Source of the DNA: Pseudonocardia benzenivorans CB1190
GTDB taxonomy: Bacteria > Actinomycetota > Actinomycetes > Mycobacteriales > Pseudonocardiaceae
Direction of reading: 5' to 3'
Assembly (NCBI RefSeq): GCF_000196675.2
Contig: NC_015312.1
Coordinates: 6,836,501-6,900,500, forward strand
DNA length: 64,000 bases
The notes under the pieces were generated by a model. It did not search any database. It was given only the letters and a program-made list of their open reading frames with translations, and had not been told where the DNA came from. Of the stretch, positions 17,210 to 25,897 are shown in pieces. Numbering within the stretch: the first letter of the stretch is position 1; each line of letters begins with the position of its first letter. Position numbers and translations under genes: made by a program.

Positions 17210-17429
17210 AATGACGATCGGTGTGTTCAGGGTGCCCGCTGAGTCCATCGGCGCACGTCACGCCCTTCCTCGTGAACACCTGGTCACACCGGGCGCCGTC
17301 GTTTCGTTCCACGAACCGTTCCGCGGCAAAGATCGTTGCGCCGGTCGCTGAGACCCGCTCCGCGGCACGATCCTCGACGCCGCCGGCAGCGCATTCGACC
17401 GCGTCACGTGGTGTCGTCTCGAGCCACTC

Positions 17430-17614
17430 CGCGACCCGGTGACCTCGTCGATGTCGATACCGGTGTCGCCGCCCTCCTCGTCGAGCGGATAGAGCAGTTC
17501 CTCGGCGGCGATGTTGCCGGTGGCTCGCGGGGTGAACGGGCAGCGCTCGATGCCGCCGACCGGCTCGTTCCGCAGCCTGTCCCGGGGGCCCACCTCACAG
17601 ATCGGGACAGACAT
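17430..17614 (-). pseudogene. HMG-CoA lyase-like gene with large internal deletion
   Basis: The ATG at 17614, after GAGGAGATCGCCC, begins MSVPICEVGPRDRLRNEPV, the unmistakable N-terminus of hydroxymethylglutaryl-CoA lyases (normally EVGPRDGLQNE). Within about five residues the frame jumps to GIERCPFTPRATGNIAAEEL and LYPLDEEGGDTGIDIDEV, which is the C-terminal end of the same family (CPFAPGATGN, then TGIDLD). About 200 of roughly 300 residues are therefore missing, and the fold cannot form. The gene is last in the minus-strand cassette, 11 bp after the RutA-like gene. It is called a pseudogene although the short frame is still open. Confidence 0.75.
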
Positions 17615-17625
17615 GGGCGATCTCC

Positions 17626-18801
17626 TCAGTGACGCAGGCCGGCCTGCTTCAGCAGGGGTAGAACGTTGTCGCCGAAGTAGTCGATCTCCTGGTTGTAGTC
17701 GAGCATTCCCATGATCATCCCGTCCATCCCGCCGATGTCGTGGATGCGCTGCATGTCCTCCACGACCTGCTCCGGGGTGCCGACAATCGGGTAGCCGCCC
17801 CAGCCGGCGATGAAGCGCTCCTGGTAGGACGCGAGCTGCGAGGCGAAGGACTCGCTCTGCATGCCGAGTACCTTCATCACGTTGTTCGCGCCGTCGCGGT
17901 CGCCCATGTCGACGATGTGCTGGAAGTCGCGCTTGGCCTCGTCCTCGGTGTCGCGGCAGACGATCAGGCCGTAGGTCATGGTCTGGATCTCGCGCTGGTG
18001 GTCGTCGCGCGCCTTTGCCTTCAGCTGTGAGGTGTAACCGTTCATCGTCTCGACCGTGTCCATCGCGGCGAAGTTGACGTCGACGTTGCGGGCGGAGAAG
18101 TCGATGCCGGACTTGGAGTTTCCTGCATTGATCAGCGCCGGGCGTGGGCCTTGGTAGGGCTTCGGGTAGGACTCGACGTCGAGGCTGGTGAAGTCCTGGG
18201 TGACGAAGTCGAAGGAGCCTTCCTCCGTCCAGAGCTTGTTCACGAAGTCGATCCACTGCTGGCCGTAGACGTAGCGCTGGTCGTGCTCGCGCTGCTCCGC
18301 GCCGAACATCTCCATCTCCGGAGTGAACCAACCCATGACGAGGTTGAGCCCGAAGCGGCCGTGGGAAACGTGGTCGGCAGTCGTCGCCATCTTCGCCGCG
18401 ACGATCGGGTGCACCGTGGGCAGGTGCGAGGTGGCGAAGATGCCGATGTTCTCCGTGAGCGCGGCCAGGCCGGTCGCCCACGTATAGGTCTCGAAGCAGG
18501 TGCCGTTGAAGTTGGTGGTGCTGCCGAAGCCGCGCCAACGGGCTACTGGCACGAGGGCCTCGAAGCCGAGCCTGTCGGCCTTCTGCGCGATCTCGAGCGT
18601 GTGTTCCCAGGTCGGCTCGTAGGTGGTCTCGGCGTGGCTGATGGTCAGCCCGTACGAGCAGTTGGTGCCGAACAGCCCGAGCTTGAGCGGCTGGTCGTTG
18701 AAGATCGGGTGTGTGGTGCGACCGTCGGCGACCGGTGTGCGCTGGTTTTCCGGCTGTGGAGTGGCGGGGACGAGACCCAGACGTTCTGCTGCGCTGCTCA
18801 C
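17626..18801 (-). CDS. RutA/alkanesulfonate-monooxygenase-like flavin-dependent monooxygenase
   Basis: 391 residues from the GTG at 18801, after GAGGAGCACCCCC. The sequence follows pyrimidine monooxygenase RutA closely in layout: ALVPVARWRGFGSTTNFNGT, ETYTWATGLAALTENIGIFA, SHGRFGLNLVMGWFTPEMEM, INAGNSKSGIDFSARNVDVN and VGTPEQVVEDM. This two-component, FMNH2-dependent group (RutA, SsuD, SfnG) oxygenates and opens pyrimidine rings or cleaves C-S bonds, and some members use a flavin-N5-peroxide. It sits in a cassette with a GlcG-like protein, an SDR and acyl-CoA gene remnants, so its natural role may be opening a ring or amide before CoA-linked breakdown. No flavin reductase is encoded nearby. 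Confidence 0.87.
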   Translation of the reverse strand: MSSAAERLGLVPATPQPENQRTPVADGRTTHPIFNDQPLKLGLFGTNCSYGLTISHAETTYEPTWEHTLEIAQKADRLGFEALVPVARWRGFGSTTNFNGTCFETYTWATGLAALTENIGIFATSHLPTVHPIVAAKMATTADHVSHGRFGLNLVMGWFTPEMEMFGAEQREHDQRYVYGQQWIDFVNKLWTEEGSFDFVTQDFTSLDVESYPKPYQGPRPALINAGNSKSGIDFSARNVDVNFAAMDTVETMNGYTSQLKAKARDDHQREIQTMTYGLIVCRDTEDEAKRDFQHIVDMGDRDGANNVMKVLGMQSESFASQLASYQERFIAGWGGYPIVGTPEQVVEDMQRIHDIGGMDGMIMGMLDYNQEIDYFGDNVLPLLKQAGLRH

Positions 18802-18842
18802 GGGGGTGCTCCTCGGGTGTGCGGAGTTGATGGGGATGCAGG

Positions 18843-19280
18843 TCAGTCCGCGAGGCCGACGGCCCGCAGCGCGCCCTGTGCAACGACCATGTCGTCGTTG
18901 TAGTGCCCACCGCTGACGCCGATGCCGCCGACGATCTCGCCGTCGACGACGAGGGGGTAGCCGCCGCCGAACGTCACCAGGCGGGGTGTGTGCGGGATCC
19001 CGATCCGAAGCGGTTCGTCGTCCTTGATGAACTCGTGCCACTGGTCGGTCGGGATGCCGAACGCGACGGCCGTGTAGGCCTTGTCCTGCGAGATCTGCAC
19101 CGACAGCAACGGCGCCCCGTCCATCCGGACGAACGCCTTGAGGGTGCCCTCCCGGTCGCACACCGTGATCACCATGGGCTTGCCGTTCGCGGTTGCCGCC
19201 TCGACCGCCCGGACGACGAGCTCCTGGGCGAATTCTGCGGTGATCGTCGAGACGCTGGCGGTCCTGGTCACATCGGTCAT
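18843..19280 (-). CDS. GlcG/HbpS-family heme-binding-like protein
   Basis: 145 residues, covering the DUF336 fold from end to end: ITAEFAQELVVRAVEAATAN, KPMVITVCDREGTLKAFVRM, DGAPLLSVQISQDKAYTAVA, FGGGYPLVVDGEIVGGIGVSGG. HbpS from Streptomyces binds heme and senses redox stress; other members accompany catabolic oxygenases with unclear function. The start at 19280 follows GAGGAGCAGTGAC. It lies 28 bp after the SDR and 41 bp before the RutA-like gene, as part of the same minus-strand cassette. Confidence 0.85.
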   Translation of the reverse strand: MTDVTRTASVSTITAEFAQELVVRAVEAATANGKPMVITVCDREGTLKAFVRMDGAPLLSVQISQDKAYTAVAFGIPTDQWHEFIKDDEPLRIGIPHTPRLVTFGGGYPLVVDGEIVGGIGVSGGHYNDDMVVAQGALRAVGLAD

Positions 19281-19308
19281 GTCACTGCTCCTCGGATGGG
19301 GAATCGGT

Positions 19309-20070
19309 TCATCGGACGGACCAGCCGCCGTCGATGGGGATCGCGGCGCCGGTCATGAACGTCGAGTCGTCGCTCGCGAGGTAGAGCGCGAGCGAGACGA
19401 TCTCCTCGGAACGGCCGAGCCTGCCCACGAGGTGGCCGTCCTCGAAGCCCTGCCAGATCGCGTCCTTCTCCGCCAGCCCGCTGATGAAGTTGCGGGGCAT
19501 CGGGGTGTCGACGACGCCGGGGCAGATCGCGTTGACGCGGATGCCGTACGGCGCGAGGTCGACCGCCGCGGCCTTGGAGAACATGGCGAGCCCGCCCTTG
19601 GCGGCGCCGTAGGCTGCCATGTTCTCGAACGCCACGAGCCCGCCGACGGACGACACGTTGATGATCGAGCCGCCGTGGTCGAGCATCAACGGGGCGATCT
19701 GTTTGGTGAGCAGGAAGACGCTCTTGAGGTCCACGTCTTGGACCAGGTCCCATTCCTGCTCGGTCGTCTCCAGCAGCGGCTTGCCCAGGATGATTCCGTG
19801 GTTGTTGTAGAGCACGTCCACCTGGTCGAACCGGGCGCCGACCTCACCCGCGAACCGCTCGCACCCTGCCGATCCGGACAGGTCCGCGGCCACGAATGCG
19901 AAGTCGTACCCCTTGCCGCGTAGTTCCTCCGCGAGCTGGGTACCGGCCTGCTCGTCGAGATCAGTGCCGAGTACCCGGCCGCCCTCCTCGCAGAACAGGC
20001 GGCACGCGGCCTGTCCCTGCCCACCGGTGGCGCCAGTGATGACGACGTTCTTGCCATCGAGCTTTCCCAT
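19309..20070 (-). CDS. SDR-family NAD(P)-dependent dehydrogenase
   Basis: 253 residues, classical short-chain dehydrogenase: nucleotide loop TGATGGQGQA, DVLYNNHG, catalytic serine in NVSSVGGL, YGAAKGG with the YxxxK pair, ICPGVVDTPMPR and the C-terminal FMTGAAIPIDGGWSVR. The ATG at 20070 follows GGAGAGAGGTCCG. The reading frame continues upstream without a stop into a CoA-transferase-like stump, but the ribosome-binding site and the family N-terminus show translation starts here. The substrate is probably a hydroxyacyl or cyclic alcohol intermediate. Confidence 0.9.
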   Translation of the reverse strand: MGKLDGKNVVITGATGGQGQAACRLFCEEGGRVLGTDLDEQAGTQLAEELRGKGYDFAFVAADLSGSAGCERFAGEVGARFDQVDVLYNNHGIILGKPLLETTEQEWDLVQDVDLKSVFLLTKQIAPLMLDHGGSIINVSSVGGLVAFENMAAYGAAKGGLAMFSKAAAVDLAPYGIRVNAICPGVVDTPMPRNFISGLAEKDAIWQGFEDGHLVGRLGRSEEIVSLALYLASDDSTFMTGAAIPIDGGWSVR

Positions 20071-20440
20071 CGGACCTCTCTCCTCGGATGTTCCGCGCGC
20101 GGCCCACTGCCCGCGCTGTTCCCCGGCGACGCCGATCAGGCCGCCGTAGATCTCCTCGTTGTGCTTGCCGAGCTCCGGTCCCAGCCACCGGACCTCGCCC
20201 GGCGTGCCGGACAGTCCAGGTGCCACGGTCTGCATCGGGAACGAGCCGAGCCGGTCGAGCCGAACGATCGCCTGCCTGGCCCGGAAGCGCGGGTCGTCGA
20301 CCATGTCGGCGGCGGTGTAGGTGAGGCCGGCAGGCACGCCGGCCTCGTGCAGCAGATCCAGCAGGTCGTCGGCATCGAGCGTCCGGGTCCAACCGGCCAC
20401 GAGCTCGTCGAGCTGCCGCTGGCGCCGACCGCGCCCGGTG
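20071..20440 (-). pseudogene. C-terminal stump of a CaiB/BaiF (family III) CoA-transferase
   Basis: The translated frame reads RQLDELVAGWTRTLDADDLL, LLHEAGVPAGLTYTAADMVD, DPRFRARQAIV, and then LSGTPGEVRWLGPELGKHNE followed by EIYGGLIGV. This is the characteristic last 110 residues of formyl-CoA-transferase-like enzymes. The first 280 or so residues, including the catalytic aspartate, are gone. Upstream sequence is unrelated and there is no stop before the SDR, so the stump is in frame with it. It marks the broken upstream end of the cassette; the AraC gene is now divergent from it. Confidence 0.7.
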
Positions 20441-20541
20441 TGCGGTGATCCCGGCCAACGGACCCGCTGCCCCGCCATCCGTCTGCTGCTCGTCAACCGG
20501 CATGCAGGAGAGCCTGCGGCGCACACCCGTGGGCCGAGTAT

Positions 20542-20627
20542 CCCGGAAACGCACGATCCGAGGTCACCACGCGCACGCCCACCCGGGATGTCCGCTGCAC
20601 GCACCGGTCGTGTCCGGGAAACGCACG
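20542..20627. promoter_or_regulatory. Two direct repeats upstream of the AraC gene
   Basis: cccggaaacgcacg (20542-20555) and ccgggaaacgcacg (20614-20627) match at 13 of 14 positions in the same orientation, with 72 bp between their starts. They lie in the 260-bp gap between the CoA-transferase stump and the AraC start. Direct half-sites like these are typical of AraC-family binding sites. Confidence 0.45.
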
Positions 20628-20703
20628 TGCGGCCCGGTAGCAGTGCTCCGGTGCTAGCGTCGGCCGGACCGCCACCAGGTCGGGACGACGGAGTCCGGTC
20701 ACG

Positions 20704-21726
20704 ATGACACAGCAGGCAGAAGTGATCCCGGGAACAGACCCAGCGCCGATCCGCGAGGCACACGACCTCGCCGAAGCCAGGCACCACATCACCACGGTCT
20801 ACATCCCCCACGAGCTGACCTCGCACGACAGCCGGCCACTGGACTTCAGGCTCGCCTACCTCCACTCGCGGCAGCTCACCCTCGGGCACCTGCGCTATGG
20901 AGCCGACGTCGAGCTCCTCTGTCCACCCATGCTCTCCTGCTACCACGTCAACCTCACGCTGGCCGGCAGCACGCAGGTGCGCCAGGGCAAGCGCTCGGCG
21001 GCGACCGACGGCGGCCGTGGTGGAGCGGCGTTCGGCTTCGCCGAGCCCTACCTCGTGCGGTGGAACCCGGACGCGGTGCAGTACGCGATCAAGATCCCCC
21101 GGACGGCCATGGAGGGCCAGCTCGCGGCCCTCACAGGCCGACCGGTCGACGCACCCATCCGGTTCGACCTGGGTTTCGACCTGAGCTCCGCGCACGGGCA
21201 GAGCCTGCTCGCCGCGGTGCGCCACCTGAAGGCCGAGCTCGCGCGACCAGGCGGCACGGCCGAGCTCCCCCTCGTCCGGGCGCAACTGGAGTCCTACGTC
21301 ATCAGCCAGATGCTGCTGGTGATCCCACACGACCACCAGGACCTGCTCGCACCCACCGGCCGAGCGGCAGGCCGCACCCACGTCCGCATCGCGACGGAGT
21401 ACGCCGACGAGCACGCCGCCGAGCCGATCACCGCACCTGACCTGGCCCGGGCCGCGTGCGTGAGCATGCGCGCGCTGCAGGTGGGATTCCGTGAGGAACT
21501 GGGTGTGTCGCCGGGCACGTACATCCGCAACGTGCGCCTGGATCGGGCCCGTCAGGACCTGCTCGCCCGCCCCGAGGGTGTGCCGATCAGCGAGATCGCC
21601 CACCGCTGGGGGTTCCACCACCTGGGCCGTTTCGCACAGCATTACCAGCGCAGATTCGGCTTCCTGCCGTCCGACACCATCGTCACCGATGAGACTGCCC
21701 AGACCTTGGTCGACCCAGTTCGGTAG
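20704..21726 (+). CDS. AraC-family transcriptional regulator
   Basis: 340 residues. The N-terminal half is an AraC-binding-like (cupin) domain (LAYLHSRQLTLGHLRYGADV, YHVNLTLAGSTQVRQG). The C-terminal 100 residues carry the double helix-turn-helix: ITAPDLARAACVSMRALQVG with FREELGVSPGTYIRNVRLDR, then PISEIAHRWGFHHLGRFAQH with YQRRFGFLPSDT. This type usually activates a neighbouring catabolic operon in response to a small aromatic or acid ligand. It is divergent from the decayed minus-strand cassette, its likely original target. The ATG at 20704 follows a sequence without a strong ribosome-binding site; a leaderless or weak start is possible. Confidence 0.88.
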   Translation: MTQQAEVIPGTDPAPIREAHDLAEARHHITTVYIPHELTSHDSRPLDFRLAYLHSRQLTLGHLRYGADVELLCPPMLSCYHVNLTLAGSTQVRQGKRSAATDGGRGGAAFGFAEPYLVRWNPDAVQYAIKIPRTAMEGQLAALTGRPVDAPIRFDLGFDLSSAHGQSLLAAVRHLKAELARPGGTAELPLVRAQLESYVISQMLLVIPHDHQDLLAPTGRAAGRTHVRIATEYADEHAAEPITAPDLARAACVSMRALQVGFREELGVSPGTYIRNVRLDRARQDLLARPEGVPISEIAHRWGFHHLGRFAQHYQRRFGFLPSDTIVTDETAQTLVDPVR

Positions 21727-22093
21727 GACGGTCAGGCGGTCGAGCCATATATCGAACTCCGCTGGGGTCAGACGACCAAGGCCGGGCGGGAACCAACCAC
21801 CCCTCCGTTGCATGAAAAGCTGCGCTGACCTGCGCGAACAACGTCAATACGTTCCACGCACCATGCCATACGGATTTCAAGATCGCTCTACAGGCCGCGG
21901 ACCTGCGGAAGGTGGAGCCGCCTTGGGGAGTCGTACCCCAGACCTACGCATTACGAGAAATCTCTTCCATGGAGGCGCCGCAGGCGTCGGTCGCATCGGT
22001 GCAGTTCAGACGCTCGCAAGAGAACACGGCAGGCATCGTCGGACGCAGTTGGAGGCCACGACAGAGGCCATGACCATTCCCCGAGCCGCAGGC
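21727..22093. other. Intergenic stretch at the island junction
   Basis: No gene is visible in these 367 bp. They hold the inner tRNA-Thr-derived repeat at 21913-21957 and are visibly richer in A and T than the flanks (for example around 21840-21890), which is consistent with a recombination junction of foreign origin. Confidence 0.6.
21913..21957 (-). repeat. Near-perfect copy of the tRNA-Thr 3' half (inner att-like site)
   Basis: 45 bp from tggagccgccttggggagtc to acgcattacgag match the tRNA-Thr gene at 32028-32072 with one mismatch (t for a at 21934). The copy includes the encoded CCA end, acceptor strand, T arm, variable region, 3' anticodon stem and part of the anticodon loop. Orientation is the same as the tRNA. 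This is the clearest attachment-site candidate for the 10-kb segment up to the intact tRNA. Confidence 0.88.
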
Positions 22094-23299
22094 TCAGCGG
22101 GCCGCATGCGAGGCCAGCACATCGTCCATCACCCGCTCTTCGTGGACGATCAGCCGTGACGCCTCGAAGGCCGTCGCGAGCGCCGCATCCCATGGGGTCG
22201 CCGGAGTCACTCCGCCGTCGCGTGGCAGCTCGACCCCGTTCGAGGACGCGACCACGAGCGCCGCACGATAGTCCTTCGCGCTCATGAGAAACGGAGCACA
22301 GCCCGATGCAGCCACGCGGGCTGCCATCGCCAGGCCCGCGGTGTCGAAGTCGCCGTGGTAGCGCAGGTCGGCGCCCGACGAGCGCAGACCTGCGATGCAC
22401 TCGGACGGCGCCGTGGTCGGATTCCCATTCGTGCACATCACCGCGGCAGGAAGGCGGCGCTGAGCCGCGGCCTCGACCAGGCGCGGGTTCTCGACGACGA
22501 GCACCCGAGTCCCGTCCGGCACGCGCAGAGGTTCGGCGCGCAAGGCGACGGTCGACAGATGCAAGGGCAGGCCCGCGCCACGCATCGCGCGCGAGGACTG
22601 CGCGACGGCGCCCTCCCCGAGCAGCGGCAGTCCCCAGGTCAGGACGGGTGCGGACACCAGGTCGAGAGGCATCCCGGCCCGCTCCCAGACCACTCGCTCG
22701 GACTCGGGGCCGTCCCGAGCGATCAGAGCCCTCGTCACGAGGACGGCGATGCGCTCGGAGGAGTCCAGCGCGTGCGCATTGCCGAGGAGCAGCGCTGCAA
22801 GCTCGGTGCGACTACGGCCTGTCCCTGCGTGGCGGAGTACCCGCGCGGTATCCATAATCAGCGTCCGGACCTCCTCGGGTGACTGGCGCGCGAACAACCC
22901 GTCGGTCCAGGCCGAGTCGCCCCACCCGACCGCCCATGTCGCATCCGGGAAGGCGGCCTCGACCGCGGTGTCGACGGCCGCGCGACGGAGCCGGGTGGCC
23001 TCCTGATGAGCAAGTCGTGCTTCCCGACGCCCCGACGGCCGATGGCCGAGGTCGGTCAGCGCACTGACGAGATCGGTCCGGGAGAGCCTCTCGACGGCGG
23101 CAGCGAGCTCGGCGAGCGGAACCGAGCGCCGATCCGCGGGGATCGGCCGCTCGAGGAGGACTCCCAGGCGCCGGCGCCCCTCGGCGGGCAAGAGGGGCAG
23201 GGCCAGGCGGCCACGCCACTCCAGGCCGTTGCGGTCGAGCGCAGCGCGGACGGCCTCCCACAGCGGCGTCAGCTCCGAGACGGCGAGGAAGTCGGTCAC
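22094..23299 (-). CDS. jetD: Wadjet protein JetD (DUF2399/TOPRIM nuclease subunit)
   Basis: 401 residues. The N-terminal part (DUF3323-like; LPLLPAEGRRRLGVLLERPI) leads to a C-terminal TOPRIM-like domain with the acidic pairs expected of topoisomerase VI-A relatives: VLVVENPRLVEAA, VMCTNGNPTTAPS and YHGDFDTAGLAMA. In Wadjet systems JetD is the nuclease that cuts circular plasmid DNA after loop extrusion by the SMC complex. The GTG start overlaps jetB by 4 bp. It corresponds to the family known as TIGR02679. Last gene of the operon; its stop is 137 bp from the inner att-like repeat. Confidence 0.88.
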   Translation of the reverse strand: MTDFLAVSELTPLWEAVRAALDRNGLEWRGRLALPLLPAEGRRRLGVLLERPIPADRRSVPLAELAAAVERLSRTDLVSALTDLGHRPSGRREARLAHQEATRLRRAAVDTAVEAAFPDATWAVGWGDSAWTDGLFARQSPEEVRTLIMDTARVLRHAGTGRSRTELAALLLGNAHALDSSERIAVLVTRALIARDGPESERVVWERAGMPLDLVSAPVLTWGLPLLGEGAVAQSSRAMRGAGLPLHLSTVALRAEPLRVPDGTRVLVVENPRLVEAAAQRRLPAAVMCTNGNPTTAPSECIAGLRSSGADLRYHGDFDTAGLAMAARVAASGCAPFLMSAKDYRAALVVASSNGVELPRDGGVTPATPWDAALATAFEASRLIVHEERVMDDVLASHAAR

Positions 23300-24420
23300 A
23301 GCAACATCATCGGCGGATCGTCGTCCTCGTCGTCGACGACCACGGCGGGGGCGAAGCGCGCCGCCGCGGGCTTCGGCCGGACGATCCCGGCGGCGTCGAC
23401 GGCGACGAGCCCCATCGCCCGGAGGAGCTCCACCGCCTCCTGCCGCAGGGCGGTGGGGTCGGCGACCGCGTCCTTGCGCCAGAACCGTCCGTAGCGCCCG
23501 ACGAGGTGCCCGACCTCGTCGTCGAGTGCCTTCTGGTCGGCGCCGTCTCGATGGTGGTCCCTGAGCGCGGCGAGGAGGAGCAGGGCGACGTGCGCGGTGG
23601 TTCCCGAGCGAGGGAAGACGATGTCACTGAGACCGCCGTCGACGTCGATCGCCGCGAGGCCCTCGGCGCGAGCCTCGATGCGGAGCCCGAACATCTCGTC
23701 CAGGAACCGGACCTCCTCGCCGACCCGCCTGCGCAGCTCGGCCCAGTCCTCGGCGCTGACGTCGTCGGCGTAGAGCACCGGGTCCTCCACCAGCCTGCGG
23801 CGCAACGCAGCACGCCCACCCGGGTCGGTGCTCCGCTCGATCAGCTCGGCAGCCGACTCGGCGCCGACGAGGGCAGGGGTATGCAGCATGAGCAACCGAT
23901 CGTTGCGGATCTCCAGCAGGGCGTCCGACCGGCCGTCGGACTCGTAGGCTGCGACGGATCGGTCCAACTCGCGCACCACGCCACGCTCGATGAGCCACCG
24001 CAGGGCGGTGACCAGCGTGCGCCGCTCCGCGGACCCTCCGTCGAGGGTGATCCCGGCGTCGGCGGCCGCGGAGCGGAACTGGAGGACGAGGTCACGCAGG
24101 CTGATCCGGTCCGGGCCCGCTGCGGTGGCCGCGAGCACCAGGGTGAGCGCCACGTACTCCCGACCGGTGAACGGGCGGCCCGTCCGCGTGCGCAGCGGGC
24201 GATCGTGCGGCAGGTGCCCGCTCTTCGTCAGCCGCGCAGTGTCGGCGTCGACGACGAGGCGATAGCCGAGCCGTTGGGTGAACCAGCGGTCGAGCACCTC
24301 GGCATGCCGGCGGATGAGCTGGAAGAGTGACGGGTCGGTCTCAGCGGGCCGCCAGGGGTCAGCGAGCAACGCCCGAGCGGCGGCGATGCGCTCGGCGGGC
24401 CGATGCGGATCGTCACGCAT
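23296..24420 (-). CDS. jetB: Wadjet protein JetB (DUF2398, MukE-like)
   Basis: 374 residues of the DUF2398/TIGR02678 family: ERIAAARALLADPWRPAETD, LIRRHAEVLDRWFTQRLGYR and FTGREYVALTLVLAATAAGP are typical, followed by winged-helix-like segments (LVTALRWLIERGVVRELDRS). In Wadjet complexes this subunit acts like the MukE/KITE protein that bridges kleisin and SMC. The ATG at 24420 overlaps the end of jetA by 8 bp. No internal stop or frameshift is apparent. Confidence 0.88.
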   Translation of the reverse strand: MRDDPHRPAERIAAARALLADPWRPAETDPSLFQLIRRHAEVLDRWFTQRLGYRLVVDADTARLTKSGHLPHDRPLRTRTGRPFTGREYVALTLVLAATAAGPDRISLRDLVLQFRSAAADAGITLDGGSAERRTLVTALRWLIERGVVRELDRSVAAYESDGRSDALLEIRNDRLLMLHTPALVGAESAAELIERSTDPGGRAALRRRLVEDPVLYADDVSAEDWAELRRRVGEEVRFLDEMFGLRIEARAEGLAAIDVDGGLSDIVFPRSGTTAHVALLLLAALRDHHRDGADQKALDDEVGHLVGRYGRFWRKDAVADPTALRQEAVELLRAMGLVAVDAAGIVRPKPAAARFAPAVVVDDEDDDPPMMLL

Positions 24421-25897
24421 CGGCGGCCATCACGGCGATCCCGAGCTCGTGCACGACCAGCGTGCCGGCGGGCGTGCTGACCGTAGTGGCCTCGCCCGCT
24501 CGGCGTTCGACGATGCACCGCGTCCCGTCGGCCTCCGCCTCGCCTTTCTCCCCGGTCGGGCCCATCGCCGCGACCGCAGGACCGAGGAGCCGCTGCAGCG
24601 CGCGCAGTGCCGATGTCGACATCGCCGTGCCGCTCGCGAGGGTGCCGTCCGATGCGGCAGCGGCGAGGAGCTCGGCGCGCGCGGCAGCGGTCGCCTCCTC
24701 CTCGGCACGACGCCGGGCCAGGAGGTGCGCGCGCTGCACCGACCGGTCCGCGACCTGCCCGGAGCGGCCACGGTTGGTGGTGTCCCCTCGCTCCCGCAGG
24801 CTGACCGGGATGTCCGCGGTCGGCGCTGTCCACCACGAGGTCACCGACGGCACCGGATCGTCCTGGTCTCCGGGCGTACCCCCGAGGTGTCGGCTGCCGA
24901 ACAGGCCGAACGCCGCTCCGGCGAGCCGATGGAGCTCGTGGGGCCGTTCCCGGGGCGCGGCGTCGAGCCACGAGGCCAGGCGGAGGTAGTCGGCGCGCCG
25001 CGACGACCCGGCCACGCCGGAGCGCGACAGCCGGGTGAGGTTTTGTGTCAGGGTCCGGACGGCGTTGACGGCGTCACGGCCGAGGGTCGCCACCCTGCTC
25101 GGGACGCCCGGACGCCCCCGGAACCAGTTGCCGAGGTTCTCCCAGTCGGCCGGGGTGCCGCCCTGCCCGGAGCGGACCTGCACGTCCGTGAGACCGGCCT
25201 CCGCCACCCGAGCGGCCAGGCCGTCACGCGCCCTCGCGACGACCACGGGGATCAGGGGCTCCAGCTCCGCCAGCAGCCTCCCGATCGGCCGGGCCTTACG
25301 CTCCAACGACTCCAACCGCTCGCCGACGTACCCGACAAGCACCTCGGAGAAGAACGCGAACTCCGACTCGTCCAGATCGAAGCGGGCCTGCCATTGGTTG
25401 ATCGCGGCGAAGAACTGGGTGATCTCGGCGGAGAAGGCGCGGTGTGGGTCGAACACCGCCCGCACCGCGTCGGCCAACGTGGCCGGCGAGGCCGCCCGCA
25501 CGTCCAGCCGCAGCAGCGCCTCCAGAGCGGCGGCCAAGACGTCCAGCCGGCCGAGCGAGACGTCACGCACGTCGTCGACCTGGGCCAGAACGTTCTCGAC
25601 GAGCTCGTGCACCTCCTGGCCGACGCGGGTGATGAGGTAGCGGTTGCGGCGCTTGTAGTAGTCGGCGACGGTGCTCACCGCCCCGACCGACGCCGACACC
25701 TCCAGGTTGCCCCAGTTCCGCAGGCTCTCCAGGCGCACCGCCACCGTATCCACCGGCAGCTCGATTCCGGTCGCGGCGAGGCGTGCGGCCACGTCCTCCG
25801 GGGTGAGCTCGGCAAAGAAGGTCCCGGCGAAGATCCCGAGGATGGAGCGGTAGTCGGGGCTCTCGGTGACGTAGGCGAAGACCTCGGTGCGGCTCAT
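24413..25897 (-). CDS. jetA: Wadjet protein JetA (DUF2397, kleisin-like)
   Basis: 494 residues of the DUF2397/TIGR02677 family. The opening FAYVTESPDYRSILGIFAGT is followed by a winged-helix part (LESLRNWGNLEVS, YYKRRNRYLITRVGQEVHEL) and a long helical middle (ALEALLRLDVRAASPATLAD). In Wadjet this is the kleisin-like subunit linking the SMC heads. Its ATG overlaps the SMC stop by 4 bp. The C-terminal quarter (about residues 370-494) includes alanine-rich helices and ends cleanly. Confidence 0.88.
   Translation of the reverse strand: MSRTEVFAYVTESPDYRSILGIFAGTFFAELTPEDVAARLAATGIELPVDTVAVRLESLRNWGNLEVSASVGAVSTVADYYKRRNRYLITRVGQEVHELVENVLAQVDDVRDVSLGRLDVLAAALEALLRLDVRAASPATLADAVRAVFDPHRAFSAEITQFFAAINQWQARFDLDESEFAFFSEVLVGYVGERLESLERKARPIGRLLAELEPLIPVVVARARDGLAARVAEAGLTDVQVRSGQGGTPADWENLGNWFRGRPGVPSRVATLGRDAVNAVRTLTQNLTRLSRSGVAGSSRRADYLRLASWLDAAPRERPHELHRLAGAAFGLFGSRHLGGTPGDQDDPVPSVTSWWTAPTADIPVSLRERGDTTNRGRSGQVADRSVQRAHLLARRRAEEEATAAARAELLAAAASDGTLASGTAMSTSALRALQRLLGPAVAAMGPTGEKGEAEADGTRCIVERRAGEATTVSTPAGTLVVHELGIAVMAADA

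Larger units (their letters stand above)
17168..21957. mobile_element. Outer tRNA-Thr-flanked island segment (decayed catabolic cassette)
   Basis: The segment lies between the two partial tRNA-Thr copies at 17168 and 21913. It contains a five-gene minus-strand remnant (CoA-transferase stump, SDR, GlcG-like, RutA-like, gutted HMG-CoA lyase) and a divergent AraC regulator. No integrase, transposase or replication gene is visible. The boundary call rests only on the tRNA-derived repeats. Confidence 0.55.

Noticed and set aside
23506..24330. Open frame opposite jetB as an embedded antitoxin-like gene
   Set aside because: No ribosome-binding site and low-complexity composition typical of an antisense shadow.
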